A stretch of DNA of 64,000 bases from Pirellulales bacterium (GTDB taxonomy: Bacteria > Planctomycetota > Planctomycetia > Pirellulales > JACPPG01): the NCBI GenBank assembly GCA_036490175.1, contig DASXEJ010000122.1:17032-81031 (forward strand), written 5' to 3'. The notes below the pieces were generated by a model. That model saw nothing but the letters and a program-made list of their open reading frames with translations. It did no database searches and had not been told where the DNA came from. Position 1 is the first letter of the stretch. Each line of letters begins with the position of its first letter. The position numbers and the translations under genes are program-made. Positions 55,625 through 64,000 of this stretch are shown piece by piece.

Positions 55625-56611
55625 TTATCTTGTTCCCGTTCCAGAGCGTTGTGCCGCCGGGGCTGCCAACTTGCTGGGCAAGGCGTCGATGATCATTTCC
55701 TCGGGCTGCATGCCGTCACGCAACAGCCAGGGACCGTCGCCGTTGTCGCGACGGTTGATGACTTCCGCCACAGCGCGATACTTGCCTTCGAGCAGCCGCG
55801 CATCGACATTCACGATCTTGCCCTGAAACTCCTCGACCCGATTGGGGCCGACTTGGGCCACCACGCGCACCGGGCGGTTAATCACCTGTCCGGGGCCGAA
55901 ATCCTTGATGCTCAGTTTGCCTTCGACCTGCAACTTGTCCATTTGCGCGATCCGCAGCACCGACGAACCGGGGCTGAGCCATTCGCCGACTCCGACGTAG
56001 ATATCAATGACTTCACCAGACAAGGGCGCAATGATTTTACGCCGCTGAATGTCATTCTCGGTGGCCTCGACCTCGGCCTCTTTTGCGTCGGCCTTGAGCT
56101 TGTCGGTCGCCTGCTTGACGCCCGCTTGCTCGATGGCCAGATAAGCCTTGTTCCATTCCAGCCACAGCCGTTCCAGTTCGGTGATGGGCTTGGCCTTCAC
56201 GGCGTGATCGTTGGCGGCCTTATTGAGTTCGTATTCTTTCTTTTTGACCTGTGCCGAGGCTTTACTGAAGCGAATGTCGACGTCGTTTTCAGCCTCGGCC
56301 TTGGCCACGGCATGCTCCGCCAGGGCGACCTTCTTCTTGCTTTGCGGTTGGCTATCGTCGATCTGTCCCAACACCGCCTCGGCTTCGACTTCCATTCCTT
56401 CGTGCGCTTCGAGGCTTTGCAGCACGCCGGCCTCTTGCGCCGGAACAGGGATGTTGTAGCGCTTGATGAACGATACCAGGCATTCCGGGTAGCGAATGCG
56501 GGCTTCGCTGGCAGACGATGGGCCCGACTGTTCGGCGCCACCACGGGCGACAAACGTGCCTACGATTCCGCAGGCCAACAGTCCGCACACCAGGAAAGTT
56601 CTACGCGCCAT
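55625..56611 (-). CDS. HlyD-family periplasmic adaptor
   Basis: About 328 residues. A signal peptide (MARRTFLVCGLLACG) is followed by the first lipoyl half (VPAQEAGVLQSLEAHEGMEVEAEAVLGQID), a long alpha-hairpin coiled coil (about 95-185), the second lipoyl half (IIAPLSGEVIDIYVGVGEWLSPGSSVLRIAQ) and a beta-barrel. Adaptors of this kind link an inner-membrane exporter to an outer-membrane channel. It is second in the operon. The ATG at 56611 is chosen; a TTG two codons upstream is less likely. Confidence 0.9.
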   Translation of the reverse strand: MARRTFLVCGLLACGIVGTFVARGGAEQSGPSSASEARIRYPECLVSFIKRYNIPVPAQEAGVLQSLEAHEGMEVEAEAVLGQIDDSQPQSKKKVALAEHAVAKAEAENDVDIRFSKASAQVKKKEYELNKAANDHAVKAKPITELERLWLEWNKAYLAIEQAGVKQATDKLKADAKEAEVEATENDIQRRKIIAPLSGEVIDIYVGVGEWLSPGSSVLRIAQMDKLQVEGKLSIKDFGPGQVINRPVRVVAQVGPNRVEEFQGKIVNVDARLLEGKYRAVAEVINRRDNGDGPWLLRDGMQPEEMIIDALPSKLAAPAAQRSGTGTR

Positions 56612-56700
56612 GTCCAATGTTCCTTAAAGCCTCTTGTACTCTGTCGATCAGCAGCGAACTGTTCCGCCTGCCTCAAGCGATCTCTCGTTGACCGGCCGTC

Positions 56701-58764
56701 CTACAGTCGGAATAAAATTCTCGATTGCACGAACTCGATCACGTCGTGGAACCATACAAAGCCAACGGCCCGCTTGCCACAAAAAACGCGTGTCGAGACG
56801 CCGGCACCCTGGCTGAGTTCGGCCAAATCGTTCTTATCGATCGCCACGTTCACCATGACGGTGTTTCCTTCCTCGCCGCGCACCTCGGCCGTGAGATGGA
56901 TTTCCTTGACCGTACCATCGTGCGTTTCACCGGGGGCGTTGGCCAGGTGGTACGTCACGTCGAGGTCGTCCTTCTTCAGCTCTTTCTGAGCCCGGGCGAT
57001 GTAGCCCATCTGATCCTCAGGCATGAGAACTTCCAGTTCCCAATCGCCGTTGGGATCCGAGATGCTCATCAACACCTGGCCCGGCTGCACAGTGCGTCCT
57101 TCGAGCAGGTTGGCGACATCCCAGGTCGTGACTTGCCCATCGATTGGACTTGTAACCTTTAGTCGCTCGCGTTTGGCCTTGAGGATTTTTAATTGCGACT
57201 CCAGACCGATGCGTTCTTTATTAAGGCGGCTTTCCTCGGAGACCAGGCGCGATTCCGCGTCGGGGTCCGATTGGCGCTGCTGATCGGACGTTTTGCCGCC
57301 GCGATTCTTGGTTTCGATCCCACGGCGCGTGGCGGATCCGATGTCGGCGATCACCTGGCTGAGCTTGCCTTCGACTTCTGTGATCTTCACGTCCTGATCC
57401 GAGTTTTCCAATTCGGCCAGCAGTTGGCCCTTCGTGACGTTGTCGCCGTGGTTGACGTGTACCTTGACGACCGTTCCTTCGATGCTGGCCGACACGTCGC
57501 GGCGAATGACCGGCTGCAAAGTCCCCTTGCCCTGAATGCGGAAGCTGGCCGGCACCACGACCAGTGCCACTATCGCGGCTACTACGCCCACGACCGCGGC
57601 AATGGTCTTGGGCAGCGTGCGGGCCGCCAGTACCCAGCGGGCTTTGCCCAACGTGCGCCATACCGGCAGCAGGAACAGACTGTTATGTTCCAGCGCATTG
57701 CCAAGCGCCGTAGCCCCGTGGTCGCAAACCACATTCACTCGTTGCACCATGCCATCGCGTGGACGGCTGTCTTCGATTTGTTCGACAATCAGTGCGCCAA
57801 TCGGCTCCGGCGGCTTGTCATCTTCGCCAGGAGCGGCGGCGAGCGGTCGGACGAGCGGCAACACGGCCACGTTCTTGGCGTGCGACTCGTCGACGTATTC
57901 CTGCAAAGAGTCTTCGACCTGGGGTGCCATGTTCGAGGTATCGCCGGAATACCAAACCGGCTCGCCACCGGCGACGACGCTGGTGGCCAGCCGATTCAAG
58001 AGCACGACGGTGTTGGAACGTTTGTCGATGATGTCCTGGCCGCTGATGGCCTCGATGTAACACTTGCGGCCCTTGCGGATCGCCACGCTCACCCGATCGC
58101 AACCAATCAGCCTGCGCGCCTCGTTCACGATCGTAAAGGCGGCTTCCGCCGGATCGAGGCTCGTGTGTGCGGCGCGAGTGAAGTTCTCTAGTTGATTCCA
58201 CAGCGTTTGCCGATCGGTGAACTGCCGCAATTGTCGCGAGCGCAGGTAGTCGCCCATCAGCTCGCACATTTGCTGTACGAACTTCAAATAGCCGCGCTGG
58301 GTGCGGATATCGGTACTGGGACGCTGGAATATCTCGACGATTCCCTTGCTCTGATCCTCGATGCGCACGGGACCCAGCACCAGCAGAAACGGCGTCGGAT
58401 TTCCCGATTTGTCGTCGGCATCATCCCCGGCACCCGAGAACGGCGCGGCCAGAGCGCCCTCGCCGCTGCGCAGCACCTTGTGCAGCAGGCGGCCGTGGCG
58501 TTGCGATTCGTCCTCGCTTTCGCCGAGGTGCGTCTCGCGCAGATTCACCTGATACTCGAGCTGCAGGCCGCCCCCTTCGGTAACGGTCCACACCGCGCCG
58601 CCCACGGCGGCCAACGCCGAAACCACGCGATTGAGAAACTCGGCGTAAAACTCGGCGGCACTGATGTCCTGTCGCGCCAGCTGCGCGATCTCGTTGACCA
58701 GTCCGCGAATCTGCTGCTTTGTTTCTTCGATCAGCTCCGGGTTAACTACCTGATCGGTGCTCAT
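56701..58764 (-). CDS. Two-GAF sensor fused to a HlyD periplasmic arm
   Basis: 687 residues. Two cytoplasmic GAF domains (about 35-180 and 200-360; the second has FTIVNEARRLIGCDRVSVAI) are followed by a transmembrane helix at about 385-406. A periplasmic lipoyl/HlyD arm follows (SASIEGTVVKVHVNHGDNVTKGQLLAELENSD, a coiled coil about 460-520, and SPIDGQVTTWDVANLLEGRTVQPGQVL). Joining a cytosolic small-molecule sensor to an export adaptor is unusual. It is first in the three-gene operon and the gene next to the long upstream gap. ATG at 58764; the frame is open upstream but unlike the family. Confidence 0.85.
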   Translation of the reverse strand: MSTDQVVNPELIEETKQQIRGLVNEIAQLARQDISAAEFYAEFLNRVVSALAAVGGAVWTVTEGGGLQLEYQVNLRETHLGESEDESQRHGRLLHKVLRSGEGALAAPFSGAGDDADDKSGNPTPFLLVLGPVRIEDQSKGIVEIFQRPSTDIRTQRGYLKFVQQMCELMGDYLRSRQLRQFTDRQTLWNQLENFTRAAHTSLDPAEAAFTIVNEARRLIGCDRVSVAIRKGRKCYIEAISGQDIIDKRSNTVVLLNRLATSVVAGGEPVWYSGDTSNMAPQVEDSLQEYVDESHAKNVAVLPLVRPLAAAPGEDDKPPEPIGALIVEQIEDSRPRDGMVQRVNVVCDHGATALGNALEHNSLFLLPVWRTLGKARWVLAARTLPKTIAAVVGVVAAIVALVVVPASFRIQGKGTLQPVIRRDVSASIEGTVVKVHVNHGDNVTKGQLLAELENSDQDVKITEVEGKLSQVIADIGSATRRGIETKNRGGKTSDQQRQSDPDAESRLVSEESRLNKERIGLESQLKILKAKRERLKVTSPIDGQVTTWDVANLLEGRTVQPGQVLMSISDPNGDWELEVLMPEDQMGYIARAQKELKKDDLDVTYHLANAPGETHDGTVKEIHLTAEVRGEEGNTVMVNVAIDKNDLAELSQGAGVSTRVFCGKRAVGFVWFHDVIEFVQSRILFRL

Positions 58765-59744
58765 AGATAAACTCGACCATCTCCAGCCGCGCGGGCGGCG
58801 GTATTCTTGCCCGGAGCCTGTCCTGTAGGGCAGTGTCGAAAGGACGTCACTTAGCGGACCCGGATGGCCCGAAACGTGGGCATGTGACACCGCCCCGTAA
58901 GGCACAACATCATTATCTCAATAAATACGCCGAAAGTCCCTAGCCTGCCCTGATTTTGAACGCTGTGGGACTGATGTCCGTCTTACCAGCGACATAATCC
59001 TTAAGAACAACGAAACCCTTAGATTTGATATTCGGTCAGCCGACGGCCTGTTGGCCTGAGAAAATTTGCCGCCCCCCGCCTGGGGACTCACCAGAGATCG
59101 GTTGCCTTGCCAGCTGGGCGCTTTGCGGTGTCTGTCCGGAAACCACCGACTCACTTTGTAAGTGGCAGTCCGTAAGAGGTGATACGGACCACGACGGTAA
59201 TGGGTTTGCCAATATGTCTAGCGACAGGCAACGGTTGGCGACGACCAACGACCTTGGGCGTGGACTACAGGCCGCATAGCCCAGTCACCCATGAATATAG
59301 GGGTTCTATAAATCGGCGTAAATTAAAAATGGTCAAAACATGGTATTCAGGCGGTTTGCCGGAGGATCGGACGATTCTCGGTCGTCTGGGCCACCGCGTT
59401 ACGCCATCGTTATCGTTCGTAAATGGTGAGTTCTTAGCCTGAGGTCCTGCGGTTCACGATGTCTGGACGCCAAGTGGTTCGTTTCCGTTCCCGGCCGCGA
59501 GACCGGACCGACAGCCAGCACCGTTTTTGCCTGCCCAGTCGACGCGGATGCTTTGGCATTCCCTTCGAGCCCGGTACAAACCGCCAGGCCCACCTTCTGT
59601 TCCGAGGCCTTCTCTGGCTAGACTGAATCTCCTCGGCCGCGCCGGTGCTCTGGGAGCCCGCGGTCGGATAGCCGAGCGACTTGGCAGGCCGGTTCGCGGC
59701 CGGGGCGGGTTCGGCTGGCAAGCGGTCCTACGACTCTCTTCTCT
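58765..59744. other. 980-bp intergenic region with overlapping hairpins, promoter region of the HlyD operon
   Basis: No gene is supported. The stretch 58900-59050 and 59280-59345 is AT-richer than the rest. Two hairpins overlap: GACTCACTT-tgt-AAGTGgcAGTC (59148-59170) and GTCCGTA-AGAGGTGA-TACGGAC (59168-59189); they share bases, so only one can form at a time. The sequence could be a structured leader or regulatory site, but no known riboswitch signature was recognised. Confidence 0.45.
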
Positions 59745-60428
59745 ATGCGCATTTTGTTCGCCAGTCATGTGCCGCTCGTCGACGCCGATGCAGGCGGAAG
59801 CGCCGATGCCCTGGCAGACGGCTTGGTCCGCGCCGGGCACTCGCTGCGCGCGGTGGTTGTCGACGGAGAAGCCTTGCGCGAAGAATGGATTCCCACACGT
59901 CGCGTGGTCTGTCGTCGCAACGATCCGTCTGCCGACCTGCCCTTCGCAGTGCCACGCTTTGTTACTTTGCCGGACGGGCGCGGGCAGCGATTTGTCGATC
60001 TGTCGGACGAAGAATTCGTCGCCTACCGGCAGGCCTTGCGCGTGGCACTTGACGACGAAATTGCCCAGTTCGATCCACAGATCGTTCATTGCGAACACAT
60101 CTGGCTGATGGGCCACTTGGCACTCGAATCTGGTGTGCCCTATGTGCTAACGGCGTATCAGGCCGAGTTGGATGCATTGCGCAGCGACGCACGCTTCCGT
60201 CGTCTGGCCGAAGAGGCCGCCGAGAATGCCGGCCGTGTGATTGTGGCCAACGAGGAACTGGGCCGCGCCGTGCATGCGATCTTTGGAGATCTCGATGGTC
60301 GCGTTGTGGTCGTTCACCGTCTCGAGGCCAATGAATCCGATAACGTCGCGGCTCAATGTGCCCTGGAAGTTGCCGACATCTATCGTCAGGTGTTGGACGA
60401 ACGATTGGGTCGGCGCTGGCACGCCTGA
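59745..60428 (+). CDS. GT4-type glycosyltransferase N-terminal domain protein
   Basis: 227 residues. It matches only the N-terminal Rossmann half of GT4 glycosyltransferases: MRILFASHVPLVDADAGGSADALADGLVRAGHSL, IVHCEHIWLMGHLALESGVPYVLTAYQAELD and a region ending ANEELGRAVHAIFGD. The C-terminal nucleotide-sugar-binding half is missing, so it cannot be a full enzyme. Either it is a natural half-protein that pairs with another subunit or a decayed gene. It starts after a long AT-varied gap and precedes the PLP-enzyme gene by 150 bp. Confidence 0.75.
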   Translation: MRILFASHVPLVDADAGGSADALADGLVRAGHSLRAVVVDGEALREEWIPTRRVVCRRNDPSADLPFAVPRFVTLPDGRGQRFVDLSDEEFVAYRQALRVALDDEIAQFDPQIVHCEHIWLMGHLALESGVPYVLTAYQAELDALRSDARFRRLAEEAAENAGRVIVANEELGRAVHAIFGDLDGRVVVVHRLEANESDNVAAQCALEVADIYRQVLDERLGRRWHA

Positions 60429-60578
60429 CGATCTATAAGCCGCCGGTGCGCGGCGCGGGCAGTTATACTGGCACGGCGCCGACTCGGTGCGCGAACGCAC
60501 TCGTCATGAATTTTGCCAAGCGGCGCCGGGTCGCTTTTCTTAGCCCCGCTTTTGACTTCGTGGAAGGCATGTTCGCAA

Positions 60579-61754
60579 ATGACCGACAAAGCCGACGACA
60601 TCTGCCCGCGCCCCGAGGTGTTGCGTCCGCAGCCAACGCAGCCGTTGGTTGCGCCGTTGTATACGGCCGCGGTGTACCGCTGCGAAAATATCGCTCAGGC
60701 CGATGCTCTGTTGAGTGGGGAACTGACCGGTTATGCCTATCAGCGAGATGGCCATCCGAATGCCGACCTGTTAGCCGATAAGTGCCGCGAGTTGCACAGC
60801 GCGGAGCGTGCGGCGATTTGCTCGACAGGCATGGGGGCTTTGGCCGTGGCCGTCCTCTCGCAGCTTGCCCCCGGCGACCGCGTGTTGGTGAGCAATCAGC
60901 TCTATGGCCGTACATTGACCCTGCTCACCACGGAATGCACGCGGCTGGGGATCGCCAGCACCGTGATCGACGTTTGCGATTTGCCGCAAGTGCGCGGCGC
61001 TTTCGACGCCACAACGCGGCTGCTGGTGGTCGAGACGATTGCCAATCCGCTGCTGCGCGTGCCGGACATCGCGGCGCTCGCCGAAATGACGCACGCCGCC
61101 GGAGCTAGGCTGTTGGTCGACAACACCTTTGCCAGTCCAGCGGTCTGCCGGCCGCTTGCTCTCGGCGCAGATCTGGTGATGGAGAGCCTGACCAAGATCA
61201 TGAGCGGGCACAGCGACGTGTGCTTGGGTTTGCTCTGCGGAAGCGAAGCATGCTGGCAGCGCGTGCCGGAAGTGTTATCGATATGGGGGCTGGCTTCGAG
61301 TCCGTTCGACTGTTGGATCGCCGGACGGGGGCTTGGGACGATGGCACTGCGCGTCGAGCGCGCGACGGCCAACGCGCTGGCGGCAGCGCACTATCTGGTC
61401 GCACAGCCGCAGATCGAAGCGGTTTATTACCCGGGGCTTTCCAACCACCCCGACCATGCGATCGCCGCGCGGCAGTTCGCCGGCACGTTTGGATCGATCG
61501 TTACCTTTACGTTGGCTGGTGGCCGCGTGGCGGCGGATCGGTTCATCCGCGCTGCCCAGGCGATTCCCTTCAGCCCGTCGCTGGGCGACCTAAGCACGAC
61601 GCTATCGCACCCCGAAAGCACGAGTCATCGCGGCTTGACCCCCGCGGCGCGACAGGCGCTCGGCATCACCGGCGGAACGATCCGGCTCTCTGTGGGAATT
61701 GAATCGAGCGAGGCGGTGCTGCGAGCGCTGGCCGAGGGTTTAGCGGGAGCATGA
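60579..61754 (+). CDS. Cystathionine gamma-synthase/lyase-type PLP enzyme
   Basis: 391 residues of the trans-sulfuration family. Phosphate-cup and active-site blocks are visible: TAYAYQRDGHPN-type start (GYAYQRDGHPNADLL), STGMGALAVAVLS, YGRTLTLL, NPLLRVPDIAALAE, VDNTFASPAVCRPL, the PLP lysine in ESLTKIMSGHSDV, and the end SVGIESSEAVLRALAEGL. It makes or cleaves cystathionine; synthase or lyase cannot be told. ATG at 60579. Confidence 0.92.
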   Translation: MTDKADDICPRPEVLRPQPTQPLVAPLYTAAVYRCENIAQADALLSGELTGYAYQRDGHPNADLLADKCRELHSAERAAICSTGMGALAVAVLSQLAPGDRVLVSNQLYGRTLTLLTTECTRLGIASTVIDVCDLPQVRGAFDATTRLLVVETIANPLLRVPDIAALAEMTHAAGARLLVDNTFASPAVCRPLALGADLVMESLTKIMSGHSDVCLGLLCGSEACWQRVPEVLSIWGLASSPFDCWIAGRGLGTMALRVERATANALAAAHYLVAQPQIEAVYYPGLSNHPDHAIAARQFAGTFGSIVTFTLAGGRVAADRFIRAAQAIPFSPSLGDLSTTLSHPESTSHRGLTPAARQALGITGGTIRLSVGIESSEAVLRALAEGLAGA

Positions 61755-61821
61755 GTCGAACGATTTGCGAGTTGTCCTGGCCGCGGCAAATTCTTTTGGC
61801 AGTTATGGTGGAATTCAGTCA

Positions 61822-62097
61822 ATGGGACGCGGAGATTATTGGACCAAGACCGTACTCGAAACCTACCTCGGACCGCTCGCGGAGTATATTTCTCCCGACG
61901 TGGCACGGCGAATCGTCGATTTCCGTCACGATTCGCAGACGGAAGAACTGCACTATCTTCGGCAAAAGGCCAATGATGGAGCACCCACAGAAACAGAGCG
62001 AACCGAATATCAAGAGTTCGTGGACGCTCTCGAATTTATGGGTTTGCTCAAAGCCCGTGCTAGGTCCGTTCCAAACTCGCGGTACAAGCCCATCTAG
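61822..62097 (+). CDS. Small helical protein paired with an HNH endonuclease
   Basis: 91 residues, helical and charged: MGRGDYWTKTVLETYLGPLAEYISP, LHYLRQKANDGAPTETERTEYQEFVDALEFMGLLKARAR. The second part resembles small proteins that I recall encoded immediately before HNH endonucleases in many bacteria. Its stop directly abuts the HNH start, zero spacing, so the two are coupled. It could be a partner or inhibitor of the nuclease. The start is uncertain; a TTG at 61765 extends the frame. Confidence 0.6.
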   Translation: MGRGDYWTKTVLETYLGPLAEYISPDVARRIVDFRHDSQTEELHYLRQKANDGAPTETERTEYQEFVDALEFMGLLKARARSVPNSRYKPI

Positions 62098-62487
62098 ATG
62101 GATCCGACGACTCGACAGGTCGTGCCCCAACGGGCAAACCAGCGGTGCGAATATTGTCTCTTGCCCGAGTCCGCACTTGATGTGGCGTTCCACGTCGAGC
62201 ATATTATGGCCCGACAACACGGTGGCGCCGACGATCTTGAAAATCGGGCATTGGCCTGTGATCGATGCGATCTCTCCAAGGGGCCTAATCTTTCCGGCAT
62301 TGATCAGCAAACCGGACAGATTGTGCCATTGTTTCATTCACGGTTGCAGCACTGGCAGGAACATTTTCGCCGTCGGTCCGCAACGATTTACGGTCTTACG
62401 CCGACGGGCCTAGCCACAGTTCGTTTGCTCCAAATGAACTCTGCAAGCCGCCGTCAGTTGCTGGCAGAATTAGAGAGAAGTGAGTAG
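62098..62487 (+). CDS. HNH endonuclease
   Basis: 129 residues. The HNH core shows a CEYC zinc pair, HVEHIMARQHGG with the catalytic His, and NRALACDRCDLSKG with the second cysteine pair and the conserved Asn. A helical C-terminal tail follows. Such small HNH proteins nick or cut DNA and are common in unrelated genomic settings. It is directly after the small helical protein gene and 160 bp before infA. Confidence 0.85.
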   Translation: MDPTTRQVVPQRANQRCEYCLLPESALDVAFHVEHIMARQHGGADDLENRALACDRCDLSKGPNLSGIDQQTGQIVPLFHSRLQHWQEHFRRRSATIYGLTPTGLATVRLLQMNSASRRQLLAELERSE

Positions 62488-62561
62488 CATCCCTTCGCAA
62501 GGCGTGTCGTCTGGGTGGCGGATGTTTCCTTTTTCCGTGTAAACCCTGTGCCATTTCGCGC

Positions 62562-62589
62562 TAGACGCCCCTGGCGGGTGGGGTATGAT
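62562..62589 (+). promoter_or_regulatory. Candidate infA promoter
   Basis: TAGACG and TATGAT are separated by 16 bases, about 60 bases before the infA ATG. Four of six -35 positions and five of six -10 positions fit sigma-70 consensus. Confidence 0.4.
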
Positions 62590-62648
62590 AAAGCGTTTCC
62601 CGAGGGCGGCGGGTCGCGTTTTTCAAAGTTTGATCATCGGAGCCGTGT

Positions 62649-62870
62649 ATGGCGGAAAAAGAAGAAGCTTTAGAGGTGGAAGGTACTGTGACGCAGGCGC
62701 TGGCGAACACGCGCTTTCGAGTAACGCTCGAAGGGGGTCACACGGTGATCGCTCACGTGGCGGGCCGCATGCGCAAGAACTTCATTCGTATCGTGCCGGG
62801 TGACAAGGTGCGGGTCGAGCTTTCCCCGTATGACCTCACCAAGGGACGCATCACGTTCCGCGAGCGTTAA
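62649..62870 (+). CDS. infA: Translation initiation factor IF-1
   Basis: 73 residues, full length, forming one S1/OB-fold: [41 protein letters not shown] and [22 protein letters not shown]-1 binds the ribosomal A site during initiation. It is an isolated gene here, not in the ribosomal-protein cluster, with a candidate promoter just upstream. Confidence 0.97.
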   Translation: MAEKEEALEVEGTVTQALANTRFRVTLEGGHTVIAHVAGRMRKNFIRIVPGDKVRVELSPYDLTKGRITFRER

Positions 62871-63566
62871 GCCGTCTGGCTACACGCAAGACCGGCAGGG
62901 CAGGAAACGATGGCCGGTAAACCTCGCGCCGCCCGCCTTCTTGCGGGGCGTATTCAGGGTGATCGTGGTACGGCCCAAGGTCGGCGTCCGAATGGTTCGC
63001 CGGTTCGATCGATCTGTTACTGCTTGAATCGTCGTCAATGTCTTGCATCATCGTCCGTTGATGTTTGCTGGCATGTCAGGACCTTTACCCTGCTAGCGAG
63101 TTTGCCATTCCGACGGATGCCGATCATGCCGCGGCCGCCGAACCGCGAGACAAGCGCGTAGTCGTCGCGGTGGTCTGTTCTCTCTCGGTCTCCGCGCGAC
63201 TGGCGCCGCTGAGGTCCGTCCCCGCTCTCAGGAACCTCCGATGGGGGCACCGCGATGCTTGCGCATACCACGTGTGCGGCCCCCAGTTTCCCCGCCATTG
63301 CCGGTTGCGGAAGCGATTTCGGCCCTGGCGGTGGCACCTGCCAGAACCTGGATACCAGCACCCGCCCCACAGCGAAAAAACGCAACCTAAGGTTGAGGAT
63401 TCCGGGGGGCTTTTTTTCGCTCCCACCCGGTAGCACCGGCCGGAATATTCGCTAAAACCAATAGTTCTTTGGCCGGGTATAAACACCGGCAACCGGCGTT
63501 GGCACGCGGGGGCGGGTCAAAATGCCAGCCAACAAATCGTAAGCAAACCACTGGAGATTTAGTGCC
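62871..63566. other. 696-bp gap downstream of infA with a nested inverted repeat
   Basis: No gene is supported; frames on both strands lack ribosome sites and recognisable homology. At 63371-63380 and 63412-63421 lie 10-bp inverted arms, AGCGAAAAAA and TTTTTTCGCT. They enclose a CAACC-TAA-GGTTG palindrome and a G-run, which could act as a bidirectional terminator. A TATAAA at 63478-63483, flanked by GCCGG and CCGGC, may be the -10 of the next gene. Confidence 0.45.
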
Positions 63567-64000
63567 GTGAGAAAAACACTCTTGTCCACCATCGCTGTCG
63601 CCCTGCTGTTGGCGGGCTCTGCCAGTCATGCGCAGGCCCAGGGAGACATGAAGCCGATCCTGGTGGTTTCGCTCGCTGGTTACCAGCGGATCATCGATGA
63701 CCTGGCCTTCGTCGGCAAGCTTTCGGGCAGTCCCGACCTGGCCAAGAATCTGGAAGGGATGATTGGCTTTTTCACACAGGGACAGGGTCTCGCCGGCCTC
63801 GATAAGACGAAGCCGTGGGGTTTGGCTGCCAGCACCGATGGCCTGAGTTTTCAACTCCTCGGCTTCATTCCGGTCACGGATACCAAGAAGTTGCTCGATG
63901 CACTGAGCGGCTTCCTCGGCGATCCGGACAACGAAGGGGGCATATACAAGCTGCAAGCCCCCGGTCTGCCGATTCCGCTGTACATCAAAGAGGAGGGGGG
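63567..64000 (+). CDS. Secreted protein of unknown function, cut by window end
   Basis: The frame runs past the window edge; 144 residues are visible. GTG at 63567 with GGAG upstream opens a signal peptide (MRKTLLSTIAVALLLAGSASHAQAQ). The mature start MKPILVVSLAGYQRIIDDLAFVG is followed by LDKTKPWGLAASTDG and LLGFIPVTDTKKLLDALSGF. The pattern suggests a planctomycete-type secreted protein of unknown role. The total length and C-terminal domains cannot be seen. Confidence 0.7.
   Translation, partial: MRKTLLSTIAVALLLAGSASHAQAQGDMKPILVVSLAGYQRIIDDLAFVGKLSGSPDLAKNLEGMIGFFTQGQGLAGLDKTKPWGLAASTDGLSFQLLGFIPVTDTKKLLDALSGFLGDPDNEGGIYKLQAPGLPIPLYIKEEG

Noticed and set aside
57193..58191. 332-codon frame antisense to the GAF-HlyD gene
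   Set aside because: Shadow of a well-supported gene; no homology and no ribosome site.
63035..63436. 133-codon minus-strand frame downstream of infA
   Set aside because: No recognisable domain and no ribosome site, and overlapping frames on both strands are equally open.

Overview
The window looks like a chromosomal segment of a GC-rich planctomycete, most likely of the Pirellulales type. That placement is inferred from gene content: two long secreted PQQ-type propellers, a J-like domain without HPD, a lone secretin-type (STN) protein, a cysteine-rich secreted protein, a GAF/HlyD + HlyD + M50/HlyD operon, and several small proteins I associate with that phylum. No rRNA, tRNA, CRISPR array, transposase or prophage gene was recognised. 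Almost the whole window is ordinary chromosomal backbone; one gene (24279-25799) has visibly AT-richer codons than its neighbours.

Layout. 1-1.1 kb: a PLP-homeostasis protein overlapping a DUF167 gene. 1.1-8 kb, minus strand: greA, a C4 zinc-ribbon coiled-coil protein, rpoD, dnaG and an HtrA protease, with two clear intrinsic terminators and a near-consensus sigma-70 promoter upstream of dnaG-rpoD. 8.1-14 kb: aat, a sugar isomerase-like protein, a lipoprotein, a DUF2752 protein, then the YmdB-type phosphoesterase next to RNase Y. 14.5-16.7 kb: tilS and a GNAT protein. 17-20.6 kb: cysteine-rich secreted protein, cupin, small basic protein, STN protein. 21-26.2 kb: short Hsp70, J-like/MshEN membrane protein, membrane-anchored TAXI protein, degenerate receiver. 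26.4-30.8 kb: two PQQ-propeller proteins. 31-36.5 kb: BFD-like ferredoxin, M20 peptidase, deoxyribosyltransferase-like protein, HdeD protein, CoA-transferase. 36.6-41 kb: aroB, a DUF6624-like protein, dprA, M48 protease. 41.3-46 kb: secreted protein, rpmA with terminator, then overlapping obg-coaX-MnmE-like GTPase. 46-53.2 kb: TPR protein, FxsA, CBS membrane protein, membrane GTPase and secreted phosphoesterase. 53.3-58.8 kb, minus strand: the three-gene HlyD/M50 export-like operon. 59.7-64 kb: a short glycosyltransferase-like protein, a cystathionine gamma-synthase-type enzyme, a small protein/HNH pair, infA, and the start of a secreted protein cut by the window edge.

How the genes work together. 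Several clusters are core information processing (greA, rpoD, dnaG, rny, tilS, rpmA, obg, infA). The most distinctive accessory locus is the HlyD/M50 operon: a soluble GAF sensor joined to a periplasmic HlyD stalk, a free HlyD adaptor, and a membrane metalloprotease with an N-terminal PqqD-like helical domain and its own HlyD arm. No ABC ATPase, RND pump or outer-membrane channel lies next to it. Start codons were chosen from Shine-Dalgarno spacing and family length; many are GTG and several remain uncertain.
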